A stretch of DNA of 64,000 nt from Calycina herbarum (GCA_001414485.1 LLEY01000037.1:310001-374000); one strand, 5' to 3'; shown: positions 21,387-34,014, counted from the first letter of the stretch. Numbers and translations: made by a program. The notes: generated by a model from the letters alone, not told the origin.

Positions 21387-23615
21387 CTAATGCTCCAACA
21401 GTCTCAAGGAACCTTGAACCACGACATTCTCCAAGATGGATCCGGGTGGAATATCGATGGTGCTACCTTCTGTTGCGACGATGATAACCGTGCCCTTGAG
21501 CGTAACACCACGACCAAGGTTGACGGCACCAGTGATGGTCAAATGGTCGAGCTCGATGATCTTTGGGATACTGCCAATTCGCTTTTGGAAGTCCGAGACC
21601 TTCTTGAAGTCGTTACCAAGCTTGATAAGAGGAGCTGGTCCAAATCTGTTGGGGTCGATTTGGAGTTGACCGTGCTTGAGCGAGTACAAATCCGACTTGA
21701 CAAGCATCAGATCAGAGCAAGTCTTGACTGGCAAGAAACGTCTTCGGGGAACATTGACACCGTGAGCGTTGTGGAAATGGCGAATAGCAGCACCGACTGC
21801 AGTTTCGAGCTGGACAATGGAAACATCTGACTCGCCCTTCTTGTCTGCAGGAATAGACTTGTTGTTGGGGATGATCTCCATCTCAAGCTCGTTGTTCTCA
21901 ACAATACGCTTAACTGCCTTCAAGTTCAACCAAATGTTGTTGGTGTTGAAGTACTTGAATTTCTTGATCGACTTGAACTCGTTGGTGTGCTCCTTTGGTA
22001 CTTGAGCAATTTCAAGAAGACGGACGGAGCCCTCATAATCGATAATGGTACCACCCTTAACGTCGGCCTTGGTCTTGTCGGTCAATTCCATAATGTACTC
22101 TGACTTGGTCTCAACCATGTGTTGAAGAATACGGAGATCAACAACAGCTCCCAGGTTGTCGACGTTGGAAAGGAAAAGAATTTCAACACCACGCTCAATA
22201 AGTTTATCGAGAATGCCAGAGTTGTATAGGGACTCGAAAACATCTCCGTGTCCTGGTGGGTACCAGTCAGAGATAGGAGAGTCGTAGGTTTTTGGTGCTG
22301 GGAGGAGGGAATCCTTCAAGATTCTTGGGTATCGAGATTGGTTGAAGGTCAAGATATCAATGTTGTGACCCTCGTACTTCTTGATGATGTTCTGGGTATC
22401 ATCGTCTGTGTTGAACGAGTTCATCAGGACGAATGGGACGTTGACGTCATATGTGCGGTTGAGATATTCAATTTGTCGGACAGAGAGATCCAAGAATGAC
22501 ATGCCGTCACGGACCTCGATAACTGACTTGGGTCCCACACATCCCATAGATGTACCAAGACCTCCGTTGAGCTTGAGAACGGCAAGTTTGCTCAAGAAAC
22601 CGACGGATTCTGAGTTGGCGAGCTCGTTATAGTCCACGACCTGGTTCTGGGCTGGAGGGGCAATGCGATCCCAATCACTGCTGGTTACTTAGTTTCTGTT
22701 CCTTTAATGAGAGGCTAGCGATCTTACAGTTGGTTTCCCTTGGCCTTATCGTTCAAATATCTTCGGAAAAGAGCAAAAAAGTTGTCCATCTCAGTCTCAA
22801 AGAGCTAGTGGTTATTAGCAGATGCCCAGCTGCATGCATAAATCCTGGATTGACGTACCTTTTTCTCTGTAGGGTCTGTGACGGTATCGGCGAGGTTGTT
22901 CAATGCATTTCGCATCTGACTAGCAGCTACGGATGTGGAGGTGTTCTCGAAAGCCTGGTCATTGGATATCAGTTTTGCTACGTCTTGAAGAGTTGGGTTT
23001 GAAGAAACGTCGGTGGCTGCCAGATCGGGAGAGCTTTCTCCATCTGCCAGCCTTGCGGGCAAAGACGGCATCGAAGAATCGATGGTGTCCATATCGACTG
23101 GTGCAAGAACGTAGCCCCCGTAAAACCCTTCACGCCTGGAACGTCTGAACGCGGGATGGAGGTTGATATCCGGTCGAATTATGGGAGAGAATGAAATGGT
23201 TGGAGGAAGATCGTCGCAGCGTATATGTAATTCGTAACTGCCTCTTCTGAGGTGATACGTGCGATATGTTGGAAGGTGCAAGCACCACTTGATTTGTTCT
23301 TCCATCGCATTTGTAGCCTCATTCGAGTTGCCCATGATGGCGCGTGATTCATCATTTGGCGAGTTCGCGAAGTGGTTGGCCAATTGATGTTGCGTGAATG
23401 GGCAAGTATAGACGGCGGATAGCTCGTTATCGAGTCTCTCTAGCCGAAATTGTGTCTTTGTTGTGTTGCGTCTCTTCCGCCAGTACTCTGTATGAAAATG
23501 ATTCACTCACCATGTGCGATTGGGTCTTGCCATGGTGCTTTCTTTGGAACTCGGCATCGCCCAAGTTGGAGGGCTTCAAGTGCGCTGGTAAGGCGCTCTT
23601 CAAAGCAGCAGCCAT
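21387..23615 (-). CDS. UGP1: UTP-glucose-1-phosphate uridylyltransferase
   Basis: Makes UDP-glucose for glucan, glycogen and trehalose synthesis. Four exons: 23511-23615, 22859-22954, 22728-22804, 21387-22677, giving 522 aa. Exon 1 is [15 protein letters not shown]...QSHM; exon 2 [14 protein letters not shown]...TEKK; exon 3 [17 protein letters not shown]; exon 4 begins [10 protein letters not shown] and contains the nucleotide loop [17 protein letters not shown], then [14 protein letters not shown], and ends in the left-handed beta-helix ([26 protein letters not shown], given here as two blocks [11 protein letters not shown] and [14 protein letters not shown]). Introns 2 and 3 are short. Intron 1 is 556 nt, about tenfold the local norm, and contains an open frame continuous with exon 2 (see findings), so an alternative N-terminus is possible. 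Confidence 0.95.
22955..23335 (-). other. Open frame inside UGP1 intron 1 (candidate alternative first exon)
   Basis: From ATG 23335 ([18 protein letters not shown]...) the frame stays open for 127 codons up to the exon-2 boundary at 22954/22955 and continues in phase into AFENTSTS. Composition is protein-like ([36 protein letters not shown]). The whole frame is open upstream to 23506. If a promoter lies inside the intron, this would give UGP1 with 127 new N-terminal residues in place of 35. It could instead be a fortuitous intronic ORF. Confidence 0.35.
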
Positions 23616-24838
23616 TTTCGAGGTTGGTTCGAGGTTTTTGTGGTATCAGGGAGGATAGAAGGAATTTGCCTAGCTTTCTAGGAGGAAACTTGAGTTAGCT
23701 AAGTGTTTTAATTTCGAGGTTGTTGTTGTTGCTGGAGGTGTTAATGTTGATCGATTGACGTAATCGTAGAGGGGAAAACCAGCTTCGAAGCGAAAGGAGA
23801 GCTCTGAGAGCTCTCTGATCTCGCTCAGGGGACTTACTGGCTGGACAAACGGCACGGACACGGATTGGATATCAAGAAGGCAAGGAGGGATGGAGGGATG
23901 GAGCTGGGAGGCTTCTCGATGGGAGGACGGGTTTATGTATTCCGACAGTTCGCTGGGCTGCCTTTTGTTTGAGAGAGGAGAGGGTGGGAAGGGAATAATT
24001 AATTTCGTCTGGTCTCAAAAGCCTCGACCAAGAGGCTGGGGGCAGCCTGCAGCTGGTGCAGTCGTCCCTTCCCAAAACAGGTTGCTTTAGTGGGCCGCCC
24101 TCAACATGACAGGGATTCCAGTGGCCACACGCCTTGATTCTCCGTCTCCTCAGTGGCTCTAACTTGGTACTCCAGACCTCCCTCACCGACCTCCTCCCCC
24201 ACCAAGTGCCACCTCTTCCAGCCCACCACTCTTGCACTCACCCTCCAAAAACATCGTGTGGCGGTGTCGATACTGGCTTTTTACGCGGTGGCGAATCCCT
24301 TTCTCTATCGCCCAATTATTACCTGCCCGCTCCCCTTGATTTCCGTCCAGAATTTGGATTTTTTAGCACGCACTATCTGCTGGTGTATGGAAATACTCGG
24401 AATGGACTCGCTTTACGACCTGGTCTTGGCGTCCCCTCCCGGTCGATTGCCTTCGAAAATCCGAAAGGGGGTTCCATTGACGGCCCTTCCCACGCAAGCC
24501 GACCCACCAACTAATTACCTTGTCAATGGCCACCCAGCAATTCAAACACTGATGATGGAATCATCCAGCCCATGGTAATACCAGATCCCGTAACTCTATT
24601 CTAGCTATTTCTGGCTACTTCTTGCATCCTGCGAGTCTCACAAACTCGTGCCTGCAAGAATGAGACACTCGGATTTTTCTATATCGGCTTTCCTGCAACC
24701 ACTTCCGAATGTGGACATTTCGATGTAACAGAGTATAAAGAGCCAGCTGGCACAAAACGATAAAGCCACGACGGTTCACAGACCACAGCAGCCGCTGCTC
24801 GACCTCTCTTTCCGCCCTGTTTCCGTGGTATCGAAAAC

Positions 24839-25225
24839 GTGGGGGTTCATTTCCCATACTTCGAAAAACTCATGGCTGCAATTCTACCAAATATATCGCT
24901 TCTCCTCGATTCGATACCACGAAATACCTCAATCTACGATCCACGGGATGGTTGTGAGGTTAACGAGGCAACCATGAACCCCAGCAATTCAAATTTCGGA
25001 TCAATCATCACTGGAGGATTTGGTGAAAGGCCACCTTGCCATGCGATGATCCGTGATGGCTGTCAGAAATGTCACATCTACATTCGGAATTTATTGCACG
25101 TCGATAAAAATGATTTTCTCCATCAAATCTCCGCAATTATGTGGCGTCGATCAACCTGCCATGGCCATGAGGCTGAACGAGCGGCCCAAAATAGACAGAG
25201 ATACGGATATCCTTCAGGATCTTAG
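24839..25225 (+). CDS. Hypothetical small ORF, doubtful
   Basis: 128 aa, mixed composition with seven cysteines or so but no signal peptide and no recognised domain. It stands alone in a 4-kb gene-free stretch, with no visible intron. Possibly a lineage-specific gene; equally likely non-coding. Confidence 0.2.
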   Translation: MGVHFPYFEKLMAAILPNISLLLDSIPRNTSIYDPRDGCEVNEATMNPSNSNFGSIITGGFGERPPCHAMIRDGCQKCHIYIRNLLHVDKNDFLHQISAIMWRRSTCHGHEAERAAQNRQRYGYPSGS

Positions 25226-26349
25226 AAATTGAAAGTCTTGATTGCTTTCTTTAGTCTTATACTCAAGCCTGAGAATTTTCGTTTTCAATTAATAAACTTT
25301 CGATGCCCTCATTACTATCTGGTTTAACCCAAAAGTTTGGGAAAGTCACGAGAATAGTTTGGCAACAAACATAAGACATATTCGCCTTTCTTTTTCCCGC
25401 TGCTTACGAGTCCATACGAGACAGGCGCATTTCCTACAAGTCTCTTTTTTTTATCTTTGCGCATTCGTCCCATAAAGTTGTTCAGTGGTTTTCTTCATTT
25501 AAGACACTGTATTCGTTCCCGTACAATCGTCCCTTTCAAAAACAGGACGTGTCTGCTATATGTTATGATTATACTACACAAGCTTTCAGCTTCTTACTCT
25601 TTCGCACTCAGGCGCAAATCTCGAATCTTTTGTACTCGGAGAATCTCAAAATCGGCGCTGAGCCAAGTACTGAATGCCCGGTACGTCCGACCATGAGAAG
25701 CAATACAAGGCAGAATTATTGCAAAAGGCTCCCTGGTAACAAAAATGGATTTTCATTACCTCACGGAAACTTTATTCTTACAATTTTTCTTACGACTCGT
25801 AGTACACCATTTCCTAGCCATTCGTTCTTTTGCGGGATTTTGTGGTTGTAATTCGAGTCGAGTTTTCTCCCAAGTCGCATATTTGATAAGAGTAAGATGT
25901 ATGGGCTTTGCTCCGCGATGCAGCCCTTTTCTACCATTCGAGAGATTAATTAGATTGTCGAACTATCCATACTCTTCGAGGATGTCTACAGAAATTACAC
26001 TTCGAGTTTTCAATTCTTCCAAATCCCTTCGCATAATGGACTGTGATAATTGTCCGAATATAGTTTGTCAATACCTCGTTTTGGCAGGTGTACTCTTACA
26101 GCATCATTCCCAAACAATTCCATCCCCCAAGAAACGAAGAGAAAAGATCGAAACGTCTGCACACTCAAGCTCAAGTCGAATGTTCACCAACGCCCGAAAG
26201 GATAAAAACCCCCCTGCCCCCGGCTGTAAGCGCAGCCCATACTGACAATATTTCACCAACACCACGACACCACGATACGACAACGAACTCAACCATTACT
26301 GCCTGCCGCCTAGAAGCACGTGTCTAATTTCTGATGCGGACTCTCCTCT

Positions 26350-26362
26350 GTTGCATTTCGCA
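26350..26362 (+). repeat. Isolated GTTGCATTTCGCA motif
   Basis: A plus-strand copy of the dispersed motif, preceded by CTCT rather than TTTT and followed by a C-rich tract. Confidence 0.55.
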
Positions 26363-26434
26363 CCCTCCTCGGCCCTTCCCGCTTTACTGCAGCCCAGCCG
26401 TTCCCTTCGTCCTCGTGGCCAATAGATGTGGTGT

Positions 26435-26974
26435 TGTGAACAGTCAGCAAGATACATATGTATTTTGTATTTGTCACATGATCCCCTTCTTTCTTCACTC
26501 TTTACTTCATTTGATTATTTCCTAGATAATCATTCGAGAGTATTAGAGTAACTAAGTTATTTGAATAAATTTATATCAACTTCTAAAGTATATAATATTA
26601 GATAGATGCTCAAAATATCTAGATTGTACTTATTTAATATAATTACTTTAATATTCTCGTATAAGTAAACCTAATAGTTAAACTTACTGGACTTACTACT
26701 TGATACTCTAAAGTAGGATAGATCATTAGCAAGTGCTACTAGTAGATTATTAACTCTGACACCTCTTCGTCTAAAAGTTGCAACTTTCGGATATTAAAAC
26801 TTCCAAGCAAACCTTTACAAAGGGGTTGACGTTCGAGGCCCAGAAACCTTTGTCGCCGTTTGTCATGTGTGGACGTAGATGGTCCATGGGCACCAACTTG
26901 ATAGCCTAATGGTGACAGACAGCTAGTTCAGATTCGAATGTGGTTGAGGTGTGTGAACAGTCAGCAAAATACAT
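26435..26974 (+). repeat. Direct 23-bp repeats flanking an AT-rich insert
   Basis: TGTGAACAGTCAGCAA then RATACAT occurs at 26435-26457 and again at 26952-26974 with one mismatch; both are followed by TATTTTGTAT a few bases on. The 0.5 kb between is largely TA-rich, RIP-like DNA that matches segments near 36.5 and 59.2 kb. Confidence 0.6.
26530..26760 (+). repeat. AT-rich RIP-like dispersed repeat, copy 1
   Basis: Includes GTTAAACTTACTGGACTTA and TACTTGATACTCTAAAGTAG. Near-identical strings occur at about 36,565-36,610 (same strand) and about 59,200-59,240 (opposite strand), defining a three-copy, transition-degraded family of unknown type. Confidence 0.5.
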
Positions 26975-27831
26975 TTATTTTGTATCTATCCTTTCCTTCC
27001 CCTTTCTCTCGAATTCACTCAAGGAATAATTCTTTCGGCTATAATGGTTTTTAGGAAAGGAGCAGAAATTACTTCTCGTGCGATCGTTAACTCTAACAGT
27101 GTGATATCCGAATTTCCCGGCCTGGTAAGCTGGCGAGTTAAGTGTCTCAAAGTCCCGTCTCGATTTTGTGTAATATATAGATGAGAGGGGAATTATTACA
27201 TATCGCTGGTTTTCGGTGACTTTGTTCAGAGAACGGAAATTGGTGGTTTTCTGGTTCACCGAGGATGGATTTGAATACGGTATACGATGTTAGTTTTTTG
27301 TTTTATATTAGAGAAACAGCGTATTCGATATCGAAATATCAATCTAAGTATTTTCTATTTCCCGTCTTTGAACCTAAGCTGTTACTACTATATCCTAAGC
27401 TATAAGTAAGCTAAACCTAAGCAAGGCTAAGTAAGTAAGCTAAGAAGATAAGTCTATAGTAGATAGAAGTAACTCGTTTAAACTTCTTAACTACGACTAC
27501 TACTAGCTAGAATTAGAAAGAGTAAAGTAGAGGTTCTTTCTAAACTAGTTCTAGATCTCTATTTATAAGAGCTATATTAAACGACTTATAAAATCTTATA
27601 AAATTCAACTTTAATATATATAAGTATATACTAATCTATTAAATATAACTCTTATCTATTATAAAATATTAACGTATTTCCCGGTTAAGTAGATTACCCG
27701 GTCGAGTAGATTATAAGAATACTAAAACGCGACAACTTGAAATATATTATAATAACACTATTAAAAAACCCCTAGCTACTTATATTAATCGATTCCTAAG
27801 ATACCTCGTATATATAAGTATTATATCTAAC

Positions 27832-28306
27832 TGTCACGAATCACGTGCAAATCGTGATACGTAGTCCAGACGGCGTTCTGACAGGACAAGGCACAGGTAT
27901 CCAGGAAAGGAAAGGTAACACAGGAGGAAGTCTAGAAGTGATAGCACTTAAAGGACTTCAGGATCTCATTATTGGGATTACGTTGGAATCACGTGACTCT
28001 GTCAGAGGACACGTAATGATCGCCTACATCGCCTACATCGCTCAGTTAGCGAGCGATGCGAGCGATATAAGGATTTCAGGGCGATACAGGCAAAGGACGA
28101 AGGTCCTATATATACTGGCACGTCTGCTATCTAGATAGGAGCTTTGTGCTCAACTTTAGTTATTAATCTTATTATCTTATTTAACATCTTTAATATAAGT
28201 AACGAGTTCACTTCCAAGTAAACAACCCGGCGCATTTATACTTCTTACTACATACTAACCTTCGAGACTTAGTTATCTTCGTTTAGTTCGTTTGAGTTTC
28301 GTTACA
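27832..28306 (+). repeat. 5' LTR of gypsy element
   Basis: 475 bp, starts TGTCACGAATCACG and ends GAGTTTCGTTACA. It keeps more C/G than the 3' LTR, so RIP hit the two LTRs unequally. Confidence 0.95.
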
Positions 28307-28340
28307 CTTTAAGCACCTACTTTGAAGTAAGATCGCTACC

Positions 28341-29340
28341 ATATCGACAACCTCTTCTACTCCAAAAACTACCCCACCAAAGCCAGCTGCGGACCCCCTA
28401 GTTACACCAGTTACTACTCTTCGAGAGGAAGTGAAACTTCCTCTTCCAAAGCCGTTCGATGGCTCGCCTAAGAAGCTAGCTGAATTCTTAATAAAAGCTT
28501 CCCTCTACTTAAGTTTTCATCATACCTAGTTTAGAAGTAAAACTGACCAGGTTATATAGTTGTCTACCCGTCTTAAAGGGGCAGCGTATAACTGGTTAGA
28601 ACCACACCTAGAGGATTACTAGATAAATAAGACAGCTAAGGGAAAAGTCTCTCTTTAAATGTCTAAGAAAACAAGGGATTTGTTTAGGAATGTTCAAGGA
28701 TTTAGAGAAGGAATCAATTAGGCTTTCAAGGATGTTAATATAAAGAAAAAGGCAGTTAGAGCTTTATATACACTTAGATAAAAGGGGTTAGCCGCTAAGT
28801 ACGCCTTATAATTTCAACAGCATTCTACATAGATTAGATAAAACAATAAAGCATTATACAAATAATTCTATTATAGACTCAAGAACAATATAAAGGATAA
28901 AATCGTATAAGAAGATTTTCCAGACATATTAAATAAATTAACAAATAACATAATTAGGATTAACAACTATATTTATAAAAGAAATCTAGAGAAGAAAGGA
29001 AGTTATAGTTATAGATATAGGAAGGGTAGTCGAAAAGATCAAGGAGACCCTATAGAAATCAATACTACCCGGAAATCATAGGTTCTAGAGAAGGAATCTA
29101 AGAAAGAGAACTCCTAGAAGAGAGGATTATCCTAGAAAGAGCGAAATCGTCGACGTAAGTAGAACTTATATTATAACTATAGTCTTCCCAGCTATAGAGC
29201 AAATGAGTATAGTAAGAAGAAAGACTTTAGAAGGAAACAAGCTAATGCTACTATCTAAAAAGAAGTAGCTTTACTAGAAAAAATCGAACTTATAAATAAA
29301 GAACTCGAGGCTAGAGGTTATAGTACACAAATCAAAACAG
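28341..29340 (+). pseudogene. gag: Degenerate gag
   Basis: Reading from 28341, where the expected start codon reads ATA (a G-to-A change is the simplest explanation): a Pro/Thr-rich leader, then LPLPKPFDGSPKKLAEFL and the capsid-like KGAAYNWLEPHLEDY, with TAG stops between. Near 29,165-29,212 the nucleic-acid-binding zinc knuckle is present but its cysteines now read Tyr (YYNYSLPSY...NEY), as TGT-to-TAT would give. Non-functional. Confidence 0.8.
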
Positions 29341-30149
29341 ACGCTATAGATACAACAGCAGGCGCTATATACTTATAGCTAAACGAAGGAATTAAGTCAT
29401 AAGTTAGTAAGGTATAGGACACTAATAATAATAGGGATCTATTACTCAAAGAATATTATAATACATAGTTAGAAATAGATTATAAATTGCCCCTTTAGGT
29501 AGAATATAAATCACCACTATTAACAAGTTCGTCAGAATTATTAAAATCAATATCTAACTCGTTAAAAGTAGATCTAAGAATACATAAGCCTAAATAAGGT
29601 AAAACATAGACATTTATTAGAACCTTTAAAAGAGGGAATAGATAGGTATATATAGAAAACTAGAAACCTGATTTCTAGAGCCTATATTCTACTTAAAGAA
29701 TCAACTCTACTATTTTAACTACTTATAAAATAGTTTAGAATAAAAGGGACAGAATAACTTTAGTAAGCCTTATTACTAGAAGGGAAACTATTAAATTTAA
29801 AGAACCTAGACTAGAACAAGCAGTATCTAGTAAACTATCCAGTATACCTAAGATAGGAGATATTTAGATAGTTATAGATCTATAAGAAGAAACCAGCAAA
29901 TAGCAATAGTAGGGTCCTAACGACTTTATAGGACGCTCTAAACCTAGTTTTTTAGGTATACTACCTAATAATAGGGAAGCTATACTAGAAATAGGAAGCT
30001 AGTATACTATAGTTGCTTTAGTCGAAAAAGTTAGAGTAATATTTTAAGAATTACAAAGTAGGAAGTTATTTAGTATAATATTCTAGGAGATAAACAAATA
30101 CGACATAGACTAAGAAACGGAGTTAGTATAGAGAGAACTCTACTAACTG

Positions 30150-33100
30150 ACAATTAGAGAATTAAACACTACCTCTAGAGAAAATCAACTTATAGTAATA
30201 GCAAAAATAAGAGGAAAGGAACTCCGAGTTATAATTGATTTAGGAGTAATAGGCAATTTTCTTTCCCTAGTAGCTTAGAAGAAGCTAAACGTCTTAATTA
30301 AAAGTATAAGACTATATCAATTAAGAGTGGTTAACAGAATAGATATTATATACTAGGATAGAATTATTAACTAGCAAACTATTCTAATAAATATTACTAT
30401 TAAAGGATACTACTTAGACATATAATTCAATATTATTAAAATAGAGAGTAAGGAAGTAATACTTAGTATACTATAGATTAAGGAATATAATCCGAATATT
30501 AATTAGAAGGCTTAAATAATAACCTTTAGTCGATACAATTATATAGGCTCGTAATTATAACTTTAAGGCTAGAACAAGGTTAGCGCCACCTCTTCTAAGA
30601 CGCTAGGACACCTAGCCCAGGGTCCTTCATAGGTTAGTAGGTCAGCTAATAATAAAATACCTATATAGTATAGAGAATTTAGAGCTTTATTCGAGAACCT
30701 AGAAGACTTACGAGCCTTGCTAGAACATCGCTCATAGGATTATAAGATTAAATTAAAAGAGGGTTATTACCTCTTAAAGTAGAAGCTTTGGTTATATAAC
30801 TAGAAAAGCCTATAAAGGATAGAAAGTTATATAAAGAAAGGTATTAAGAAGAGCTATATTAGAAAATCTAAGTTGCTAATTACCTTAAACATACTTATTA
30901 TCAAAAAAAAAGACGATCTAGATAGAAGAGTATATATTAATTTCTAAGAAGTAAATCACGCTATAGTTAAGGACGCTTATCTACTACCACCTAGCTAATA
31001 CTTATAAGACAAGTTAGGCAAGGTAGTACGATTTACGAAATTAGATCAACGAAACGCTTATAGACTTATACAAATAAAAGTCAGGGATAAATAGAAGATA
31101 GCATTTACCTTACCTTTAGGCCTTTATAAATATATAGTTATGCCTTTTAGACTTTATAACATACTAGCTATATATTAAAGACAAAATAATAACATTTTAG
31201 AAGATCTTTTAAGAGTAATAGTAATTTATTACCTAGATAATATCTTAATCTTCTTAGAAAAAGAAGAGGAATATAAGGGATATATTAAAGAAGTTTTACA
31301 ACGACTTATAAAAGTTAACTCTTAGTTAAAACTCTCGAAATACGAGTTTAGAATAACTCGGACCCTTTTCCTAAGATAGGTATTTAGCCTAAGAAAAATA
31401 GAGATAGATCTAGTAAAGATCTAGGACGTCTTAAACTAGAAGTCACCAGAAAATGTAAAAGACGTATAGTCCTTCCTTAGATTTATAAACTTTTACTATC
31501 CGTTTATTCGAGACTATATAAAGATTATTAAACCAATGTTAGGACTAGTTAAAAAAGCTATTAGATTTATATAGAATAAATAGGCAGAGGATGCTTTTTA
31601 AAAAATCAAAGCAAAGTTTATAAAAAAACCTATTCTATACGATTTCAATATAGACAAACCTAGTATAATCGAAACGGACGCCTTAGACACGGTAGTAGGT
31701 GCGGTTTACCTATAGCTAAACAATAAAGGGAAACTTATACCTATTATATATTATTCTAAGACATTTAACCTAGTATAATAAAACTATAGCATTTTTAACA
31801 AGGAATTACTTACTATAGTATTAGCTTTAGAATACTAGAGAATTTATTTATAGCTAGTAAAATATCTAGTTATAGTTTTATCCGACTATGAAAACCTTAG
31901 GACGTTCACGACAACTAAGGAACTTATAATAAGACGATTAGCCAGATGGTCAGAGATATTAGGAGGATTTGACATTATTATTCGACATATAAAGGGAACG
32001 TTAAATGCTCGAGCTAATACTCTTAGCCAGAAACCTAGATATAAGGGAAATAAGGAGTATAAAAAGATTACGATCTTAAAAACTCTTAAGAATAGAGACT
32101 TAGTACCTACTATATACGAGATAGTAGTAACGAATAATATCTAGATAGACAAAATTCAGAACATATATAAAGGTTATAACCAGTATATAAAAGGGAAACT
32201 ATAGGTTCCTAGCTTGTACGTAAAAGAATTTATATAGGAATACTATACTATACCCGCTTATAGTTACTAAGGAATTCGTAGAACCCTCTAGAGGATAAGA
32301 CAACATTACTATATTAATTAGTTATCTATAATAGTTAAGGAAGTAATAGCAGAATATAATACCTATACTAGGAATAAGGCTTCCTGCTATACTCCTTATA
32401 GATAGATAAACACTACTCTAATACTATAGATACCTTAGAAATCAATATCTATAGATTTTATTATTAAATTACTAAAATCTAAAGATCTAATAATAAGAGT
32501 TAAATATAATACGATCCTAGTTATTATAGAACGACTTACGAAATATATAATCCTAATAGTATATATAGAGTTAAGTATAGCTAAGGAATTGGTATTCGCA
32601 TTCCTTAGGGAAGTAGTCTTAAGATATAGACTACCGGAAGAAATACTCTTAGACAAAGATAAGCTCTTTACCTTGAAATTTTAAATCGCTCTTATAGAAC
32701 GATTAGGTGTAAAAAGAAAGCTTTCTATAGCTTTCTACTCTTAAATAAATAGAGGAAACGAACAGATGAATTAAGTAGTTAAAACATACCTTCGTTATTA
32801 TATAAACTACTAACAAGATAACTAGGTAGAACTACTACCCTTAACACAGTTTGCCTATAATAGTTTAGTAATAGAAATAACACTTATTACGCCATTCTAC
32901 GCTAATTTTAGGTATAAATTATCGACGTATTAAGAACCGCTGTCTATAACTATTAATAACCAACTTACTTATATTTAAGTCTCGAAAATCAAAAGTCTAT
33001 ATAAGGAACTTATAGAGGACTTGTAGTTTATAGCTAAAAGAAATACATACTACTATAATAAACGACGTAGTTAGGAGCTAACGCTAAAAGAGGGGGATAA

Positions 33101-33500
33101 AGTCTACTTAGTATAGAAAAACATTGACATAAAAAGACTAAGTAATAAACTAGATTATAAAAAACTTAGACTATTTAAAATTAAACGTGTTAGAGGACCT
33201 TTAAATTATAAATTAGTATTACTAAAGATAATAAACATCTACCTAGTATTCTACGTATCCTTACTCGAACCAGTACTACTAGGAACACCACCAGCCCTAA
33301 TTATAGAAATCTAACTAGTAAACCTAAACACTAAATACGAAGTTAAGAAGATTCTTAACTATAGACTTGTTAGAGGACGAGTTAAGTATTTAATTAAGTA
33401 GTTGAATTACCTACATTTAGAGAATACTTAGGAACTGAAAGGAAACCTTAACCAGTACTAGGTAGAACTTTAGAAGTTCCACTAGCAAAACCCAAGCCTG
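30150..33500 (+). pseudogene. pol: Degenerate pol: protease, RT, RNase H, integrase, chromodomain
   Basis: Protease active-site region reads IIDLGVIGNF near 30,225. RT: YINF-stop-EVNHAIVKDAYLLP near 30,935; the catalytic YxDD reads YLDN at 31230-31241. Connection/RNase H: SIIETDALDTVVGAVYL near 31,665, then SKTFNL and LARWSEILGGFDIIIRHIKG. Integrase: GIRRTL near 32,270; SIDFIIKLL near 32,450; LPLTQFAYNS near 32,840. A chromodomain-like tail (YEVKKILNYRLVRGRVKYLIK) at about 33,330-33,490 marks a chromovirus. Dozens of in-frame stops and lost active-site residues exclude activity. Confidence 0.88.
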
Positions 33501-34014
33501 CCTACATCTCGTAGTTAGCAGGGAAAACCTCGAAAAAAGCGGAATCGAGACCAGGTTCTAGAAGAATGTCGAAAAGGGACGTGCTAGCATAAGCAGGTAT
33601 ATAATTGTCCGGGCCTCTACCTAAGACTATAATCGCATCTGCCTCGACCTTTTCTTTTTCCTCTTATTTTTTCTTCTCTTCCTTCTCCTTAGCTTTATCA
33701 AGCTCTTATAGGGTCGAGAGGCCGCGATAGAGCATTTCTTACTCCTGCTCAGCAAGGAAACGCTGTTGCTTCCGTAAGCAGAGGATCTTCTATATAGCTT
33801 CTTCTTAAACCTTATAGGCCATCTCCTCTTCTTATTATAACCGTTGTTTCTAGGTATTAAGGGATTCCTATTCGAAAAGTGAGGGTATTTGGTTTCGTTC
33901 CTCGATATTATAGGATTTGCCTTTCCTAGTATACTCGGAGTACTTAGAACTATCAGTGATACCGACGCAACGACGGCCGGATTTGGCACGAACACATCGA
34001 GTATAGGGAATCAT
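33448..34014 (-). pseudogene. Antisense ORF of the gypsy element with degraded Cys-rich motif
   Basis: From ATG 34014 the minus strand can be read for 189 codons: MIPYTRCVRAKSGRRCVG..., SSKYSEYTRKGKSYN, a charged coiled-coil-like part (KQQRFLAEQE, MLYRGLSTL, DKAKEKEE) and an acidic/aromatic C-terminus (DSAFFEVFPANYEM), with TAG/TAA stops between. I recall free-standing and gypsy-linked fungal proteins with the pattern CxxC...SxxCxxCxRxGxxC, coiled coil, acidic tail; here the Tyr at two of these positions fits Cys lost by TGT-to-TAT. Its 3' end overlaps the chromodomain coding end on the other strand. Function unknown. Confidence 0.6.

Larger units (their letters stand above)
23616..27670. other. 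Gene-poor region upstream of UGP1 up to the transposon
   Basis: Contains the UGP1 promoter; a consensus minus-strand donor (GTAAGTCCCC near 23,837) suggests a 5' UTR intron. A 128-codon plus-strand ORF at 24,839-25,225 is the best candidate gene but has no recognised similarity; overlapping ORFs at 25.5-26.2 kb look random. One GTTGCA motif lies at 26,350. From 26,520 the sequence becomes very AT-rich. Confidence 0.5.

Noticed and set aside
23872..24578. Overlapping ORFs on both strands upstream of UGP1
   Set aside because: Biased Trp/Gly and Pro/Ser content, no similarity, and mutual overlap; probably promoter/leader sequence.
27845..28138. 97-codon ORF in the 5' LTR
   Set aside because: Entirely inside the LTR; the 3' LTR copy is interrupted; no domain.
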